DNA from: Hydractinia symbiolongicarpus
Taxonomy: Eukaryota; Cnidaria; Hydrozoa; Anthoathecata; Hydractiniidae
Direction of reading: 5' to 3'
Assembly (NCBI RefSeq): GCF_029227915.1
Contig: NC_079877.1
Location: 30,839,851-30,903,850 of the forward strand
Length of the DNA stretch: 64,000 nucleotides
Part shown: one piece after another, positions 22,730 to 35,050 of the stretch
Position numbering within the stretch: the first letter of the stretch is position 1
How the letters are laid out: each line of letters starts with the position of its first letter
Translations under genes and position numbers: made by a program
Notes under the pieces: model-generated
The model's database searches: none
Told to the model about the DNA's origin: nothing
What the model saw: the letters and a program-made list of their open reading frames with translations, nothing else

Positions 22730-23360
22730 CTAACTTCACACTGGGTGTTTTTTATATACTAACTTCACACTGGGCGTTTTTTATACTAACTTCACACTGG
22801 GCGTTTTTTATTTACTAACTTCACACTGGGCGTTTTTTATTTACTAACTTCAAACTGGGCGTTTTTTATTTATTAGCTTCACACTGAGTGTTTTTCATTT
22901 ACTAACTTTACACTGGGGGTCTTTTATTTACTAACTTCACATTGGGCGATTTTTTATTTATCAGCTTCACACTGGGCGATTTTCATTTACTAACTTTACA
23001 TTGGGCGTTTTTTATTTACTAACTTCACACTGGGCGTTTTTTATGTACTAACTTTACAATGGGCGATTTTTTTTTTTACTAACTTTACACTGGGCGTTTT
23101 TTATTTACTAACTTTGCACTGGGCAATTTTTTATTTACTAACTTTACACAGGGCGATTTTTTATTTATTAGCTTCACACTGGGCGTTTTTCATTTACTAA
23201 CTTTACACTGGGCGTTTTTTATTTACTAACTTCACACTGGGCGTTTTTTATTTATTAGCTTCACACTGGGCTTTTTTTATTTACTAACTTTACACTGGGC
23301 GATTTTTTATTTACTAACTTAACACAGGGCGATTTTTTATCTACTACCTCTATACTGGGA
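22730..23360. repeat. Minisatellite, about 29-bp unit, about 21 copies
   Basis: Tandem copies of a unit read as TTATTTACTAACTTCACACT followed by GGGCGTTTT. Variants include TTATTAGC for TTACTAAC, TTTACACT for TTCACACT and GGGCGATTTT for GGGCGTTTT. No open frame runs through it. Confidence 0.9.
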
Positions 23361-23989
23361 AATTTTTGTAGAAGTTACTTTTTGTCGCTCAATCTTTGCA
23401 ATTGAATTGGAAAATGCGGATGGTTGTTGACGAAAGAATTAAGTCTTTTTAGAGTCCTGTTTCTTATATTAAAACAATCAATGATGAATGCATCGCCACT
23501 ATCATCAAAAGTCGACAATATCGAAGTAACATGCGGAGAATAGCGTTAGTAGCAACAAGAAAGAAAGCCCTGACCAAGTTCTTACCCAGTATTTTGTTGA
23601 ATTGTTTGGCAATTTTGTTAAGAGTCACACTGACTGATTTTAAACATAACAAGCCTGTATCTATCCCTGCTATCTCTAAATCACTCTTTACGACATTTGA
23701 TTATATCTACATCTTGCTTTTACAGTGGTTAGCGTTTTGATATATCGCATCAAAATCGTATAGATCTGTTGCAGATTTGGTCCTACAAATGGAAACGTTA
23801 GAGAATGTAAGCAATCAATCTGACACTGGTAGCGATATTTATTAAAACACAATCATATATTATTCGTGTTTGTATTTGTTAAAACATCTCGTTTCTTAGG
23901 TAATGTTTTTTTATTTTAGCAGCTTTACAATTTATTTTATTTTAAGTAGATGCGCAGCCATATTTTAATTTTGTTTAACTGTATCTGAT

Positions 23990-24290
23990 GTACGTAACTT
24001 AATTTCGTTTTTATTGAACCTTTTTTTTTAGCATTTTAAGTTCTTTCTTATATAATAGGACCCAGCTGTACCTTAATATTGTCGAGCCGTACCTTATTTC
24101 AGCTAGCCGTACCTAACTCAATTCCCTTTTTATTGAACGTCTTTTAGCATTTGTATTTGTTTTGTTATTTAAGAAGACCCAGCCGTACTTTATTAATATC
24201 CAGCCGTAATTTATTACTATCCAGCCGTACTTTATTTTAGCTAGCTTTACCTAACTTAATATTGTTTTTATTGATAATATAGATACTGTT
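23990..24290. repeat. Degenerate tandem repeat, about 110-120 bp unit
   Basis: The order TACCTAACT-like, TTTTTATTGA, TTAGCATTT, GACCCAGC.GTAC, TTTATT recurs from 23993, from 24105 and partly from 24245. Short AGCCGTAC motifs also repeat within it. It is non-coding. Confidence 0.45.
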
Positions 24291-25338
24291 TTCGAGTGAA
24301 ATATATGTCGTTTTTATTTTCCTCTCTTTTACTTACCAATCCCCTTTATTTTACCTTATTCTATGGCGGCATTAAAATTCACCGTCCGTACTATTCACAC
24401 ATACTTGTTATAGCCAGCCGTATCTAATCTTTTGATTGTGGAATCGATTTCCCTCTGGTGTTTATAAAAGAAAGATGTTTCTCTAACATTTTTCGTATTT
24501 TACGGGTTCATTGAAACAGAAACAGAAATTGAGTGACACAACAAATTTACCACTACGATTAGCTCAGTTGTTTTCATTAAAATACATTACCTCACCTTAA
24601 AAATAAAAGTGTAGTTACGTTACGGGCTCAATTGATTCTTCTAAATTGATATTGATTTTGAATAAAATTGTTGCTTTAAAACCATCTCTCCATAGACCAC
24701 GTGATACCGATCCAGAGCTTAAAACAATACTGCATTGTTGCAATCTTCCTTCATGCGCTGTGACAACTTCATTTCCAGGACGCGTTGTGTAGAATGCTTT
24801 CTATAATAACGCATTAATTTTTTTTAATTTACACTGTCAACTTTTTAAACTTGATTGTGGTTGGTGTGTTTAAATCACGTCCACGTTTTTTTCGATAACT
24901 TTACAATGTTCTTTTATTTTTTTTCTCCCAACTACCAGAGTGTGTAACTTCTATGAAACATTAGCTCATCTTAAAAAGAAAAGTGTAGTTACGTACGGCT
25001 TAGGTACGGCTAGCTTTACATAAGCATATCTTTTAGGTAGCTAGCTAAAAAATAATAATATGATTATAGATATAAGAAAACACATAGAATGAACAAAGCC
25101 ATGCAACAGTAGCACTGTAGGATTGGAATCAAAACAAAAATCAAAGTCAAAATAAAAATAAACCTTAAAAAAACAAGTCATTATCCACAGCACAGTCATG
25201 ATAAGCCATGTTAGAAATGTAAGACATTATTGTTTTTATGCTGCATAGCATGTGTAATCTGCAGAACAGATGATCTATGAAAAATATATATAAAAAAATA
25301 GGATTAATAGTCAATCTAAGGCTAAAACACAAACATAA

Positions 25339-25393
25339 AGGTGTTGTTAAGGTGTTGTTAAGGTGTTGTTAAGGTGTTGTTAAGGTGTTGTTA
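25339..25393 (+). repeat. Five copies of an 11-bp repeat
   Basis: AAGGTGTTGTT is repeated five times head to tail without change. It lies in an otherwise gene-free stretch. Confidence 0.9.
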
Positions 25394-26984
25394 CGAATTA
25401 GAAATATGTAAAGAAAACACGTTCTAAAATGTTGGTAACTCATGTCTAGCATTTTTAAGAATTAACGAATTACACTTTTTCCACATTTGGTTTAAAAAAA
25501 GGTAACGCTTTTTCATTTTTTTTTTGACTCTAATGAACTTACAGGAAAAGTTCCCATTACTCTGCAGAACCATTCTTATAGATAAAACCACATCTATAGT
25601 AAGATGTCTTTAGACTATTTATAAAAGACGTCTCGAAAACGCCTAAAACAACATGTTTTTATGTATAATTTTCCTCGTACTTATTACAAAATTATATCAG
25701 TCACAGACGTTTTTTTAACCGATTTTGTTGCAAATAATCTTAAGACGTTCTTGTGCCGCTTTGGTACCAATTTCCCTCTACCAAGATGGTTTTCACCATT
25801 GAAAAAACCAGAAAAATTTCTCTGACTACATAAATTCTCATTTTCCACAGAAGAACAGAGGGGCGTTTCCTACAATTCAAAAGTTCAGTAATATGCACCC
25901 CTGCAGGTCTACAAGCCTTACTTAAGCTAGAAAGTGAAAATGCTGTGACCTTACCACCAAGTTCTAGACTAAATTTCCATCCATACACAAGGAATAGATC
26001 TGACTGAAATCATTCTTTTTTGAATTTTTTTCGCCGGGTCATAAGAACCCATAATGCCCTGAGATTTCTAGTCCAAATCCACATTAACAATTTAGCCATT
26101 TTTTTAACCCCTTTTGTTTCCCTGAAACTTGAGAAGAACTGAGGAACATCGATAATGCCTTGAATTTATATTTTTTTAGAAAATGCCTAACAGAAGCTTC
26201 TCCTAACAAGTTAATCTATATGATATAAAAATCTTTTTTTTCAGAATCCGTGCCACAAGTTTCTATACAATGAACTTGCATAATATTGCTTTATGAGAAA
26301 ACGAAGAACAATAATAGACATATCTAATTTTTTTAGGAATAAATTTATAAAACTCTTTCGTCGTGATAACAACCAAAGTGAGATTAAAAATTATTTTAAT
26401 GAAAAGTTGGCAAGCAAAAAACGTTTCAGTTCAAGCGAGCAGCGTTCTAATTTTAATACAAAAGTTAGCTCATGATATAATCCATAATCCTTAAACTTCC
26501 ATGCGCCCCAATTACTACCCTTTCAGTAGAAGTGGGGCTAGACAAAAAGAAGACTTTGGTAAAACCACTATTTCACAAAATTTGTTTTTTGGCTCGAATC
26601 AACATATAGATAACAACACTATAAAAGTAGCTTACTTATAGATATGTCTGAACACAAGAAAATAAAAAGATTCCGAGAATGTTCAGCAAGTTTGTGTTTT
26701 TAGAAGGAATAGTATAAAGGTAGTGGTAATACCTAAGAAATATTCAAAACGTGGTTTTTAACCAGAGAAAAAACATACAGTGCTTACTTCTTCTTGATTT
26801 TAAAGGTATTGTAAGTTTATTTGCTTCAACATTTGCTTAATTCTTTTAATTTTTCTATTAACAGCTCCATGGAAAGCACAGGAGAAGGAGAGAGACGATG
26901 GGGAGGGGCTTAGTCTTTCCAATAATCTTTCTAAAATTGTTGCTTGTAAAGAAAAAAGAGACATAGGACACAAAATTATTTACT

Positions 26985-27125
26985 TTCCTTTAAATACCAA
27001 ATCCATTTTACTCGCCTTCCAAAAACTGATACATATCACTCGCCTTTAAAACCCGATCCATTTCACTCGCCTTTAAAACCCGATTCATTTCACTCGCTTT
27101 CAAAAACCAACCCATTTCACTGATT
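26985..27125. repeat. Minisatellite, about 27-bp unit, about 5 copies
   Basis: Copies of a unit near CCATTTCACTCGCCTTTAAA plus ACCCGAT with substitutions. It is non-coding. Confidence 0.75.
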
Positions 27126-30100
27126 TTATTAATTTTTCATGCGTTTTCCGTCCGTCTAGAGGCTCTAGTTTTCACAATTTTACGTCTTGCGGCACTGATT
27201 AACTACATCAACAATTTCTTGTTGTTGCGTATCACGGATGTAATACGACGCCAAATGTGTACAACGGTTGTTTCCAAAGAGACACGAATCACAGCAATCT
27301 ATTTTATCTGTTTGTTCTGTTCGAGAGAGATGTTGTTTTTTGTTGGTAACAGATAAAAGACAATTTGTTTTATAAGTTTTATAAGCACATTCTTAAAAGT
27401 ATTACAAAAAAAATAATATGCAACATGAGTTAATTGCAGCAGTGTTATATATGCTAATGACAAGAGGTTTGTGACTGTAAAGCATAAATAAAATGTCTTT
27501 GTGAAACAGCCAGGATTAACAACAACATGGTTTTGTTAATTTGTGTGTTTTATTATTTCACATGTCCCTAGGTTATTGTTTCGCTTAGTAAAAGTTACGG
27601 CTTTTTACAGAGCCTGCAACTGAGAGAAGAATTGTAACTGTCAAATGTTTTGTGTGGGTTATGTAATTTTTTTATATTTGTTTCTCTTTCTCTTGTATAC
27701 TCGTTTCAATTTAGGTGAACTGCAATCAGTGCCCACATAACAGCCCAACATCTTAGCATTCTTTGAGACAGCTACTTACATGTTGCGTAGCCTTAGCAAA
27801 GTGTGCTGTATATCTTTTGTCGCTTACAAGCCGTAAAATTTTGCATGAAATTAGGCTTCTTTTTTAATACTAACACTTGATGCAAGTGCGTTCACAACAT
27901 TACTTAATTTTCTTTTGGAAGATGTTTTCTTTTAATGTCTGAAGATATAACTGTTTATAATTTTACTCTTTAGTTCAGGGATGTTTGAAAAAGAAAGATA
28001 GATTATAGAAAGAGAAAAATAGAAGTTTTTTGTTTCATAAGAAAGGTAAAAATAAGAGGCTTAAATTTTTTAACAATGCAACTGGCGAAAAACCGCCAGG
28101 CTGAAAGTGCGTAACCCAAAAAAAGGGCAAAAACAGCAAACACACGACGTCGTACTGGCATCTATTGATAGTCGTTACTACGTGGCGACATCGGAAAAAT
28201 CGTTACAACGTAGTTTTGACGTGGTAATTTCTGACGTCGTATTTCGATCACAAACGACGTCGATCCGATGTCGGGATTTTTTCGACGTTACATGTCAACT
28301 ATGAAGCGACGTCAATCTTACGTTAGGATTTTCAGGCGTCAGAGATTTGTTTTAAGTCATTTTAAAGTAATTTAATTTCATTTTAACATCACAAAGCCTG
28401 AGCCAAAATTTTGTTTTGCGTATTAAAAATGTGTATCAATATGTTAAAAGACACTTGAATCTCTGTATTGTGATATTTTCGACTATTAAAAAAATTTACA
28501 TCTTGTTCCGAAATAGTTAACGTTTAATTAACGTGGTAATTTTTGTTACAATACATGATCTTTTGAATCTCATCCCTTATTATTAACATCCCTATCTAAA
28601 TAAGTTTAGAATGAATTTAAAAGCAAAGAAAACTTGACAGTGGCTTCAAATGATATATCTGCATCCTTTTAAAAACAAAGAAAAAGATAACAATGTTTTT
28701 TTTACCTGATAAATGATTACTAAGTAAAGTTATGTGAAATGAACTTGATATGATAGTTTTGATCGTGTAAAAAACTGCTTGAGTTCTTAGTGAAGGTTTT
28801 TAGTAACAATTTAGCATTTAGGAGATACAGCTGCTTTATCGTTGTGCAAAGAATTAATGTAGAAAGTTATATTGGTTGAATTATTATTTGGTGCTGGTTT
28901 TGTGACTTCTCCAAAGATATATTTGATGTTTATAAGGTGCATAGGTATCTGTAATATTTTAAAAGTGATTAACATAGGGATGATTTTTCGTGAGTTGGTT
29001 CCGTGAATTGTATTTCCACCACACGGGCACACTGAATAAAAATATGAGAAGTTGATGATCATTAATAATTGAGCGTGGAAGTATTAATTAAAAGTTATAT
29101 GGAAGAAGGAACTTTCTAAAGGTAAAAAGTTAAAAACGAATAACCAGATCTATTTTTTAGGTGTTATTGTTGTTTTTATAGAGAATTCTTGGTACGATTT
29201 GCACAAAAACATTTTTCTAGAAAGCGATAAATGCTTCTTTATAAAGAACATTAGAAATATCAAATTGTAAAAGAAATGACAACTGCTTTTTGTTTATTGA
29301 TGTCATTCGTCTTGTCACGGCATGTCCGAAGTACGACAGATGTATTCTCTGAGTCGGTGAAAATGGTTCTTGAAGTGCTTAGTACGTATTACAACACACG
29401 TTGCTCTCAAAAAATGAAACTCATAATAATACAAATCAGGTGAAAAATCCTAAATCCTATTCGAATATAAATTCTTCTATTCTCACCTATAAGTCAATCA
29501 CAAAGAGTAGCTTAAATTATAACCAACTTAGCATGCTTTTTGTCTATGTCACGAAAATTAATTTGGACAAAAAGTACTGTAACTCTTTCTATTCGTAAAA
29601 TTTGCGAATATTATTAGCCATTAGCAGTACCTTCTTCTCCTAATTTACCTCGCATTTAAATACTTGAATTTCAACTTTAGCAGCCTTTATTCATGCCACT
29701 AATATAAAGACAGTATAACTGGGGGAAGATTTTTATGAATTTTTTTTACGAAATAATAGTTTATTTTATTCTCGCGAAAAATAATTCAGCAAAAATTTTT
29801 TTTCCTAAAAATACCTAAAATTATTCCCCTCAGATATTTTTTTTGTTTATTTTGTCGATCGTATTGAAAGATGTGCTCACTCTCGCTACAAAAGTCTTAT
29901 TTATGAACATTTTGACTCTTTAGAGAAGCGGTCTGTAATTTCCTCAAGCTGCTTTACATAGCACGAAAAAGTTAGAGTTTAAATAGATTCATTGAATTTA
30001 TTTTTATTGATAAAAACTTTTTAAGTCAAATTATCTTTGTTCGGACTTCCAATGTTTAGGTTCAACTTTTGATGAGAGAAAAAAGAAAGCAAACATATGG

Positions 30101-30887
30101 CAAACACATTGCGATGATTTAGAGAAATTATAGACAATTTAGAATAGTCCTATCGAAAAGTTCTGACCACGTGTCTGATTGTAGAATAAACTTTTTTAAG
30201 GTTCACAAAGGTTTGGTGAGGATAAGAAAAGAGACGAAAAGTGCAGAAACAAGAAGATCAAATGTCGTGTTTTTCAACGTTTTTCAACGTTTTTTAACGT
30301 TTTTTAACGATTTTGTTAGATAATAATATGCCTTGGTGTATGAGACGAAACTGAAACTTCATCTTCTCGACATCGTAGTTCTTGCAAACTCTAAAAAATC
30401 CAATATTGAACTTGGTTAACATTTCATACGAATGAGTTTTAATATATAGTTATGTCAAGCTAAAAGAGTAGCTACTCTGTTATGTTTTTCGGATAGAGCT
30501 ATTATCTGGATAAATATTTTATTGTGCCTTTAGCCGTTCCAGGCAAGGTAATTCTTTACAATCAACACAAAAATTGAAGAGCCAAAGTCCTTTGATTTTG
30601 ATTTTTGTAGCTAACTTACCCGCTTAAGTATGTGACAAATTTTTATCTTTTGTATGAGTATGCCTTATAAGAATATGAGACTGGGATTTAAGATTAAAAA
30701 CTATAGGTCTATTGTGTAGAACAATGGAGAAATAATATTAATGACCTCCTGGTTAGAAGAAAGTCTTTTCACTGGAACTAATTTGTAACTGTATTACATT
30801 AAACAACGGGAAATGTGAGACATAATAATATCGCCGATAAATTTTGATATAAAAATTTGTTTCCTATTTTTTTAAGGACAATTGAAG

Positions 30888-31850
30888 ATGTTTAACAACA
30901 CGACTATTTTAAAGACCGTATCACAAGAGAACTGGTGTATTAACTACAGCGCAACATTTTTATCAACACAAGCCGGAAAAATAAACCTCATAGCTTTTTG
31001 TGTTGCATCATTATTATGTTGTATTGTAAGTGTTGTCTTAAACACCATCTACATATGCGCAGTGTTAAAAAGCAAGACCTTACGAAAGTTGGTCAACGAT
31101 TTATATCTCATGTTATCTATATGTGATCTGGTCTCTGGTTTATCGTTAATTCCTGTTTACTCTTTATGGTTGGACGGATTTTTGCATGAAAACCCTCGCT
31201 GTTTTCTTATTAATGTATGGACAGTAATGGCGTATAGTTTTATTATGATGTCCGTAACAGCTATTGGCTTAATCACATTGGAAATATATATAGCAGTGTT
31301 CAAACCATTTTCGTATAAGTATATAACAAAGAAGAGACTTTTATCCCTGTGTTTGTTAGGTCTATGGATACCATCTGTTGTATTTCCAACCTTGTCTGTA
31401 TACGTGTTTTCCGATACAATTAGTATAATGAGAGCAGTCTCAACTGTTTATGCCTTGGTGATATTTTTAACTATGATTGTGTGTCAAAAGAGGATATATG
31501 GCTACATTAGAGCGAACGAAAGCAAATGTAGCAACCAGAGAAAGAAAGCTGCCAGAGTTGCCCTACAGATTTTACTGGCGTACGGGTTATGCAGCGTGCC
31601 AGCAGTAATGGCGAATGTTATTAATAGATTGTTTTTCGATTCGGTGATTATTGATAACTATGTCAATCGCTGGTGTAATTTTTTCGTACTCTCGTACTCT
31701 CTGTGGGACACGTTCATCTATGGTTATCGTTCTTCTAGAGTTCGAAAAGAGGTTTTAAAGATGCTATTATGTGGATATGTAACCAATCCATACATATCGA
31801 AACAAGAAAATCGAAAATCAGGAGCTTTTGTTGTATCAAATAACTTATAA
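30888..31850 (+). CDS. Class A-like GPCR, intronless
   Basis: A seven-transmembrane receptor of about 320 residues on the plasma membrane. It has two or three Asn sequons near the N-terminus (NNTT, NYSA). TM1 starts near residue 35. TM2 keeps the conserved Asp in LSICDLVSG, and the TM3 disulfide Cys is in ENPRCFL. The DRY position reads LEIYIAVFKPF, so Asp and Arg are both replaced. TM6 lacks CWxP (AYGLCSVPAV) and TM7 has SLWDTFIY in place of NPxxY. Such variants are frequent in lineage-specific cnidarian receptors; the ligand cannot be inferred. The ATG at 30888 was chosen over an in-frame TTG at 30882. A polypyrimidine tract and AAG end 12 bases before it, a good acceptor for a 5' UTR intron or a spliced leader. 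The frame is intact. Confidence 0.85.
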   Translation: MFNNTTILKTVSQENWCINYSATFLSTQAGKINLIAFCVASLLCCIVSVVLNTIYICAVLKSKTLRKLVNDLYLMLSICDLVSGLSLIPVYSLWLDGFLHENPRCFLINVWTVMAYSFIMMSVTAIGLITLEIYIAVFKPFSYKYITKKRLLSLCLLGLWIPSVVFPTLSVYVFSDTISIMRAVSTVYALVIFLTMIVCQKRIYGYIRANESKCSNQRKKAARVALQILLAYGLCSVPAVMANVINRLFFDSVIIDNYVNRWCNFFVLSYSLWDTFIYGYRSSRVRKEVLKMLLCGYVTNPYISKQENRKSGAFVVSNNL

Positions 31851-32095
31851 CAGACTTCTTATAGTGATACGCACAGCCAGTAGTAAGACGAATAGATCAT
31901 TTTTATTTTTAAGATAAACAGAAGAAGTATCTACTGAAGAGAATTGCATGTATCATGTACTCTGCTGTTTGAATTGTAGCTAATGTGCATTTCTCATTGT
32001 TACATATTATTTTTAGTAGATTTCTGTATTTAATTACCACAGAAAAATTCTACACTTGTTATTTTATACTGCTTTGTACCATGTTATAACTTAAA
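31851..32095. other. 3' flank of the GPCR
   Basis: No gene is seen. It is AT-rich sequence up to the TTAA that borders the inverted-repeat element. Confidence 0.4.
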
Positions 32096-32099
32096 TTAA

Positions 32100-32120
32100 G
32101 GATACTGTAATGGTATAAAC
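32100..32120 (+). repeat. Left terminal inverted repeat
   Basis: Pairs with 35030-35050 at 19 of 21 positions and is preceded directly by TTAA. Confidence 0.85.
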
Positions 32121-33024
32121 AAAAAATTTTACAAAAAAAAATTTTTTTTTCAAAAATATGTGGAGTTTGATATTCTCGGCCATAATAAAAATTTTTAATG
32201 AGTTGATTAGGCTATTGTTAAAAGATCAGGTTGCGAGAAACTCTTTTACGAGAAATTTAGATGTTCGTTTTTCACGATGTATACATGACTTAAAATGTCC
32301 GAAACTCCCCTCCACGATGGAGAAACTCAACAAAACTTTGCACACGAGGTCATCGATACCTGCTGCAAATGACTTTGTCACTTTTTATGTATATTTTGAT
32401 TATTTAAAGAAAAAGTGAGGTTAGAACACAAAAGAGCGAGCAAAAATTCATTTTTTCACTAATTTTTAAATAAAAAACGAACGACTTTTTCAAAAAAATG
32501 TGACAAAGTATTGTTGCTATGGTAATGCTAAAGTGCACGCTCATTCAACATAGCCCGCGGCAGCGAACTTCAGAAACGCACATGCGCGAAAATTGGAAAA
32601 CATAAATCGTAAAAATCCTAGGCGGCGATGACGTCATCACATTCAAAGTAATGCACTAACAGCCCAAATAAAGTCTATCACCTACATATTAGACCCAAAA
32701 TGTGTTTTATTATGGTATGTGAGGCCACCGTCTCGTAGAAACAACAAAAATTGCAGCCATAGCCATTGTTGTGGTTACGGAAATAACGAAACTATAACCG
32801 ACGAGAAATCAGTGAATTTCCCCATTTTCCACGTTAAAATTACAAAAAATAAAAGTTTTTCTAGCAACATGGTATATATTCCTATAAAGGCACATCATTT
32901 AAGTTTTTAATTGTGAAAATTTCATTCTACTTACATATTTTTTCAGCTAAATATTAGGAGAAATGTAGAGCTCATATTTTGTCTAAACGCAGTTACAGCC
33001 GCTAGCCAAACGTTCCATAAAAAC

Positions 33025-33961
33025 ATGGCTGCTAAACACATGTTTGAATTGGACACACTATGTCGAATATGTGGATTTCTTCTCCCGAAAAATAAGAACA
33101 ATACGTTCAAGGTTTCAAACCCTAAGGTCAGTAGAAGAATGCAGGAACATTTGTTCATAAACATTGAAAATGACACTGAGGCGCTCCACCCAACCAAAAT
33201 CTGCATGAAGTGCTACTCTAGACTTGGACAATTGGACCATAGAAAAAGCACAAGTAACTTTTAGTTGTTTAAATGGACAGAGCATAGTGAGCAAAATTGC
33301 AATGTATGTGTAAACGAAATAAAACGAAAAAAAGGGGGAAGGCCTGGAAAAAGGATGTCCACGGGACGTTATAGTGTCTCAAATTCACACTGGACCAGAA
33401 ATGAGACATCAAAAATTAATGAAAAGTTAGGTGAAACAGTCGTGTTGATGAAGCAAAATTTTAAAGAAAAATTCAATGATAACCTTCATTTATGCATATG
33501 CCAGTTATGTGAAAATTTAATGCAGAAGCCTGTGCTTTTGACTTCACAGCTTTTGCTTCAAATGCTTCATACCAACGGTGGAGGGTCGCCCTCTCGAGAG
33601 TACCATATGTCCCGTTTGCTTCACTTTGGTGACTCCAGAATTCGTTACACACTCTCAAACCATATCCCATTTATTAAGTAATTTAAAAATTGATTGCGAA
33701 AAATGTGGTGAAGTTTTCAAACATGGGGAATATTGCAAAGAAAATCATCTCAGCATGTGTATCGGGCAAAAGTCGCCACTATTGAGTGATGTTTTTAAAT
33801 TAAACAAGGAAAATGATATCCCGAGAGAATTTGAAAAAGCTGCTCTCCATGTGATCAAAACAAAATTGGCACAGTCAACATTACCAAATAATGGCATTGA
33901 GTTTATGACTGGTGGATCAAGAGTAAGAATAACATTATTTCAATCCAACATCACATATTAG
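33025..33961 (+). pseudogene. RAG1 N-terminal-like (N-RAG) zinc-finger/RING gene, broken
   Basis: The ATG at 33025 opens with TLCRICGFLLPK, then HPTKICMKCYSRL, then HSEQNCNVC. This is the order of CxxC pairs in the N-terminal region of vertebrate RAG1 (LCRICG, HPT..C..C, NC.VC). A basic stretch follows, then a RING finger: CQLCENLMQKPVLLT, HSFCFKC, ICPVC. After it SHLLSNLKIDCEKCGEVF and a C/H pair match the zinc finger that follows RING in RAG1. Two lesions: an in-frame TAG at 33262-33264, and a one-base shift near 33538-33552 that removes the third RING Cys. The frame ends at 33959-33961 with no RAG1 catalytic core. A 5' UTR intron is likely (GTATGT at 32715, ttttttcag at 32946). Related stand-alone N-RAG proteins are known from cnidarians and the Aplysia N-RAG-TP element. 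Confidence 0.72.
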
Positions 33962-34044
33962 TTTGTCCCAAAAACGATTAAAATTATATGTACTTTTTTT
34001 ATAGCCCTTGGTCTTCACATCAACATCAAGCGTCATATTATCAA

Positions 34045-34750
34045 TCACTGGTAAATATTGCTTTTTTCTTCCGTTTATTTAGTCTTCTGGTTTAGACAAA
34101 GTGCTTCGTAGGGTGTCTTTAGAGTTAAGAATGCGTTTGATCTTGTGTTGCCTTAAAACTCGACGAAGAATCTCGCTGGTACCTAGTACAAATGGTAGGA
34201 ATGCTGATGCGATGAATTCTTCAATGATTCCCTGTTGTCTCGGTTGCATCTTCTCTTCATTTTATTTTTTACTTGCGGGATGACTTTCTGAGTGTATCCA
34301 TTTGCGATTAATGCTTTCTTCACATGTCGAATTTCTTCTTTGCTCTCCTTTTTGTCACTGACTACGCTGTTGGCACGATACAGTAATAAAGGTATGACAC
34401 TTTCTTTGCAAGATTTCTGATGGTTTGATTCGAAATTAAGGTACTGGTCAGTGTATGTTGATTTACGATACACTGAAACTGAAATGGAACCATTCTTGCG
34501 TTTAACCAAAGTGTCTAGGAAAGCAATACTTCCATCTTGTTCAAGCTCAACAGACTTGCTCTTCGGACGTCTGTTTGATGTGACTAATGTTGTTGTCTCA
34601 TGTGCCTGCATGTATATTTCTGCAACTATTGATGAAACAGGACCTCCCATGGCAACTCCATCTGTTTTAGTGGAGAAGTTGTTATTAAATAAGTTCAACA
34701 AAACGCAGAAAATCTGGTACTAAAATCGTTGTCTTTTTGCCAAATGCAGC
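34045..34750 (-). mobile_element. Penelope-like element fragment A
   Basis: The minus-strand frame 34701-34183 encodes the Penelope RT stretch TDGVAMGGPVSSIVAEIYMQ, then FLDTLVKR and SVYRKSTYTDQYLNFES. These are diagnostic of Penelope-like elements. Compared with fragment B it lacks the piece that holds the catalytic VDD box, so RRPK joins directly to the following region. The GIY-YIG part is missing, cut near 34045, and the 5' end is cut near 34750. It lies inside the TTAA-flanked element, next to the RAG1-N-like gene. Confidence 0.8.
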
Positions 34751-35029
34751 ATCGTTTTCGATGTAATTTTTAAATCAAAAAATGTGACAAAGTATTGTTG
34801 CTATGGTAATGCTAAAGTGAGTGATAATATGACGCAGAGAAAAATAAGACGGAGGGGAGTTTCGGACGTTTTAGTGAAAAACAAAGATGTGGATTTATGA
34901 CTACCTGGAAAAAAGTTAAATTTCATACTTACATTATCCTACAGACAATTTAATTTGCTTTTATATTCAATAAATAATTTTGATGAAAAAAACATATTTT
35001 TTGAGAAATAATGAATATACTGAATATGT

Positions 35030-35050
35030 GTCTATACCCTTACAGTATCC
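35030..35050 (-). repeat. Right terminal inverted repeat
   Basis: Reverse complement of 32100-32120 with two mismatches, followed directly by TTAA. Confidence 0.85.

Larger units (their letters stand above)
20531..30887. other. Gene-poor stretch with scattered repeats
   Basis: Apart from the repeats listed separately I see no supported gene in about 10 kb. The open frames are short, AT-driven and lack recognisable motifs. A minus-strand frame at 29020-28811 follows a good acceptor (tttttattcag) and starts VCPCGGNTIHGTN. It could be a last coding exon, but no partner exon was found. Confidence 0.4.

Noticed and set aside
22730-23360. CRISPR-like regular repeats
   Set aside because: Units abut without unique spacers, and the genome is animal; it is a minisatellite.
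24555-24600. TTAGCTCAGTTG as a tRNA A box
   Set aside because: No B box or cloverleaf partner follows within tRNA distance.
32158-32418. 86-codon frame at the left of the N-RAG element
   Set aside because: It runs through the diverged terminal inverted repeat and ends before the gene; no motif.
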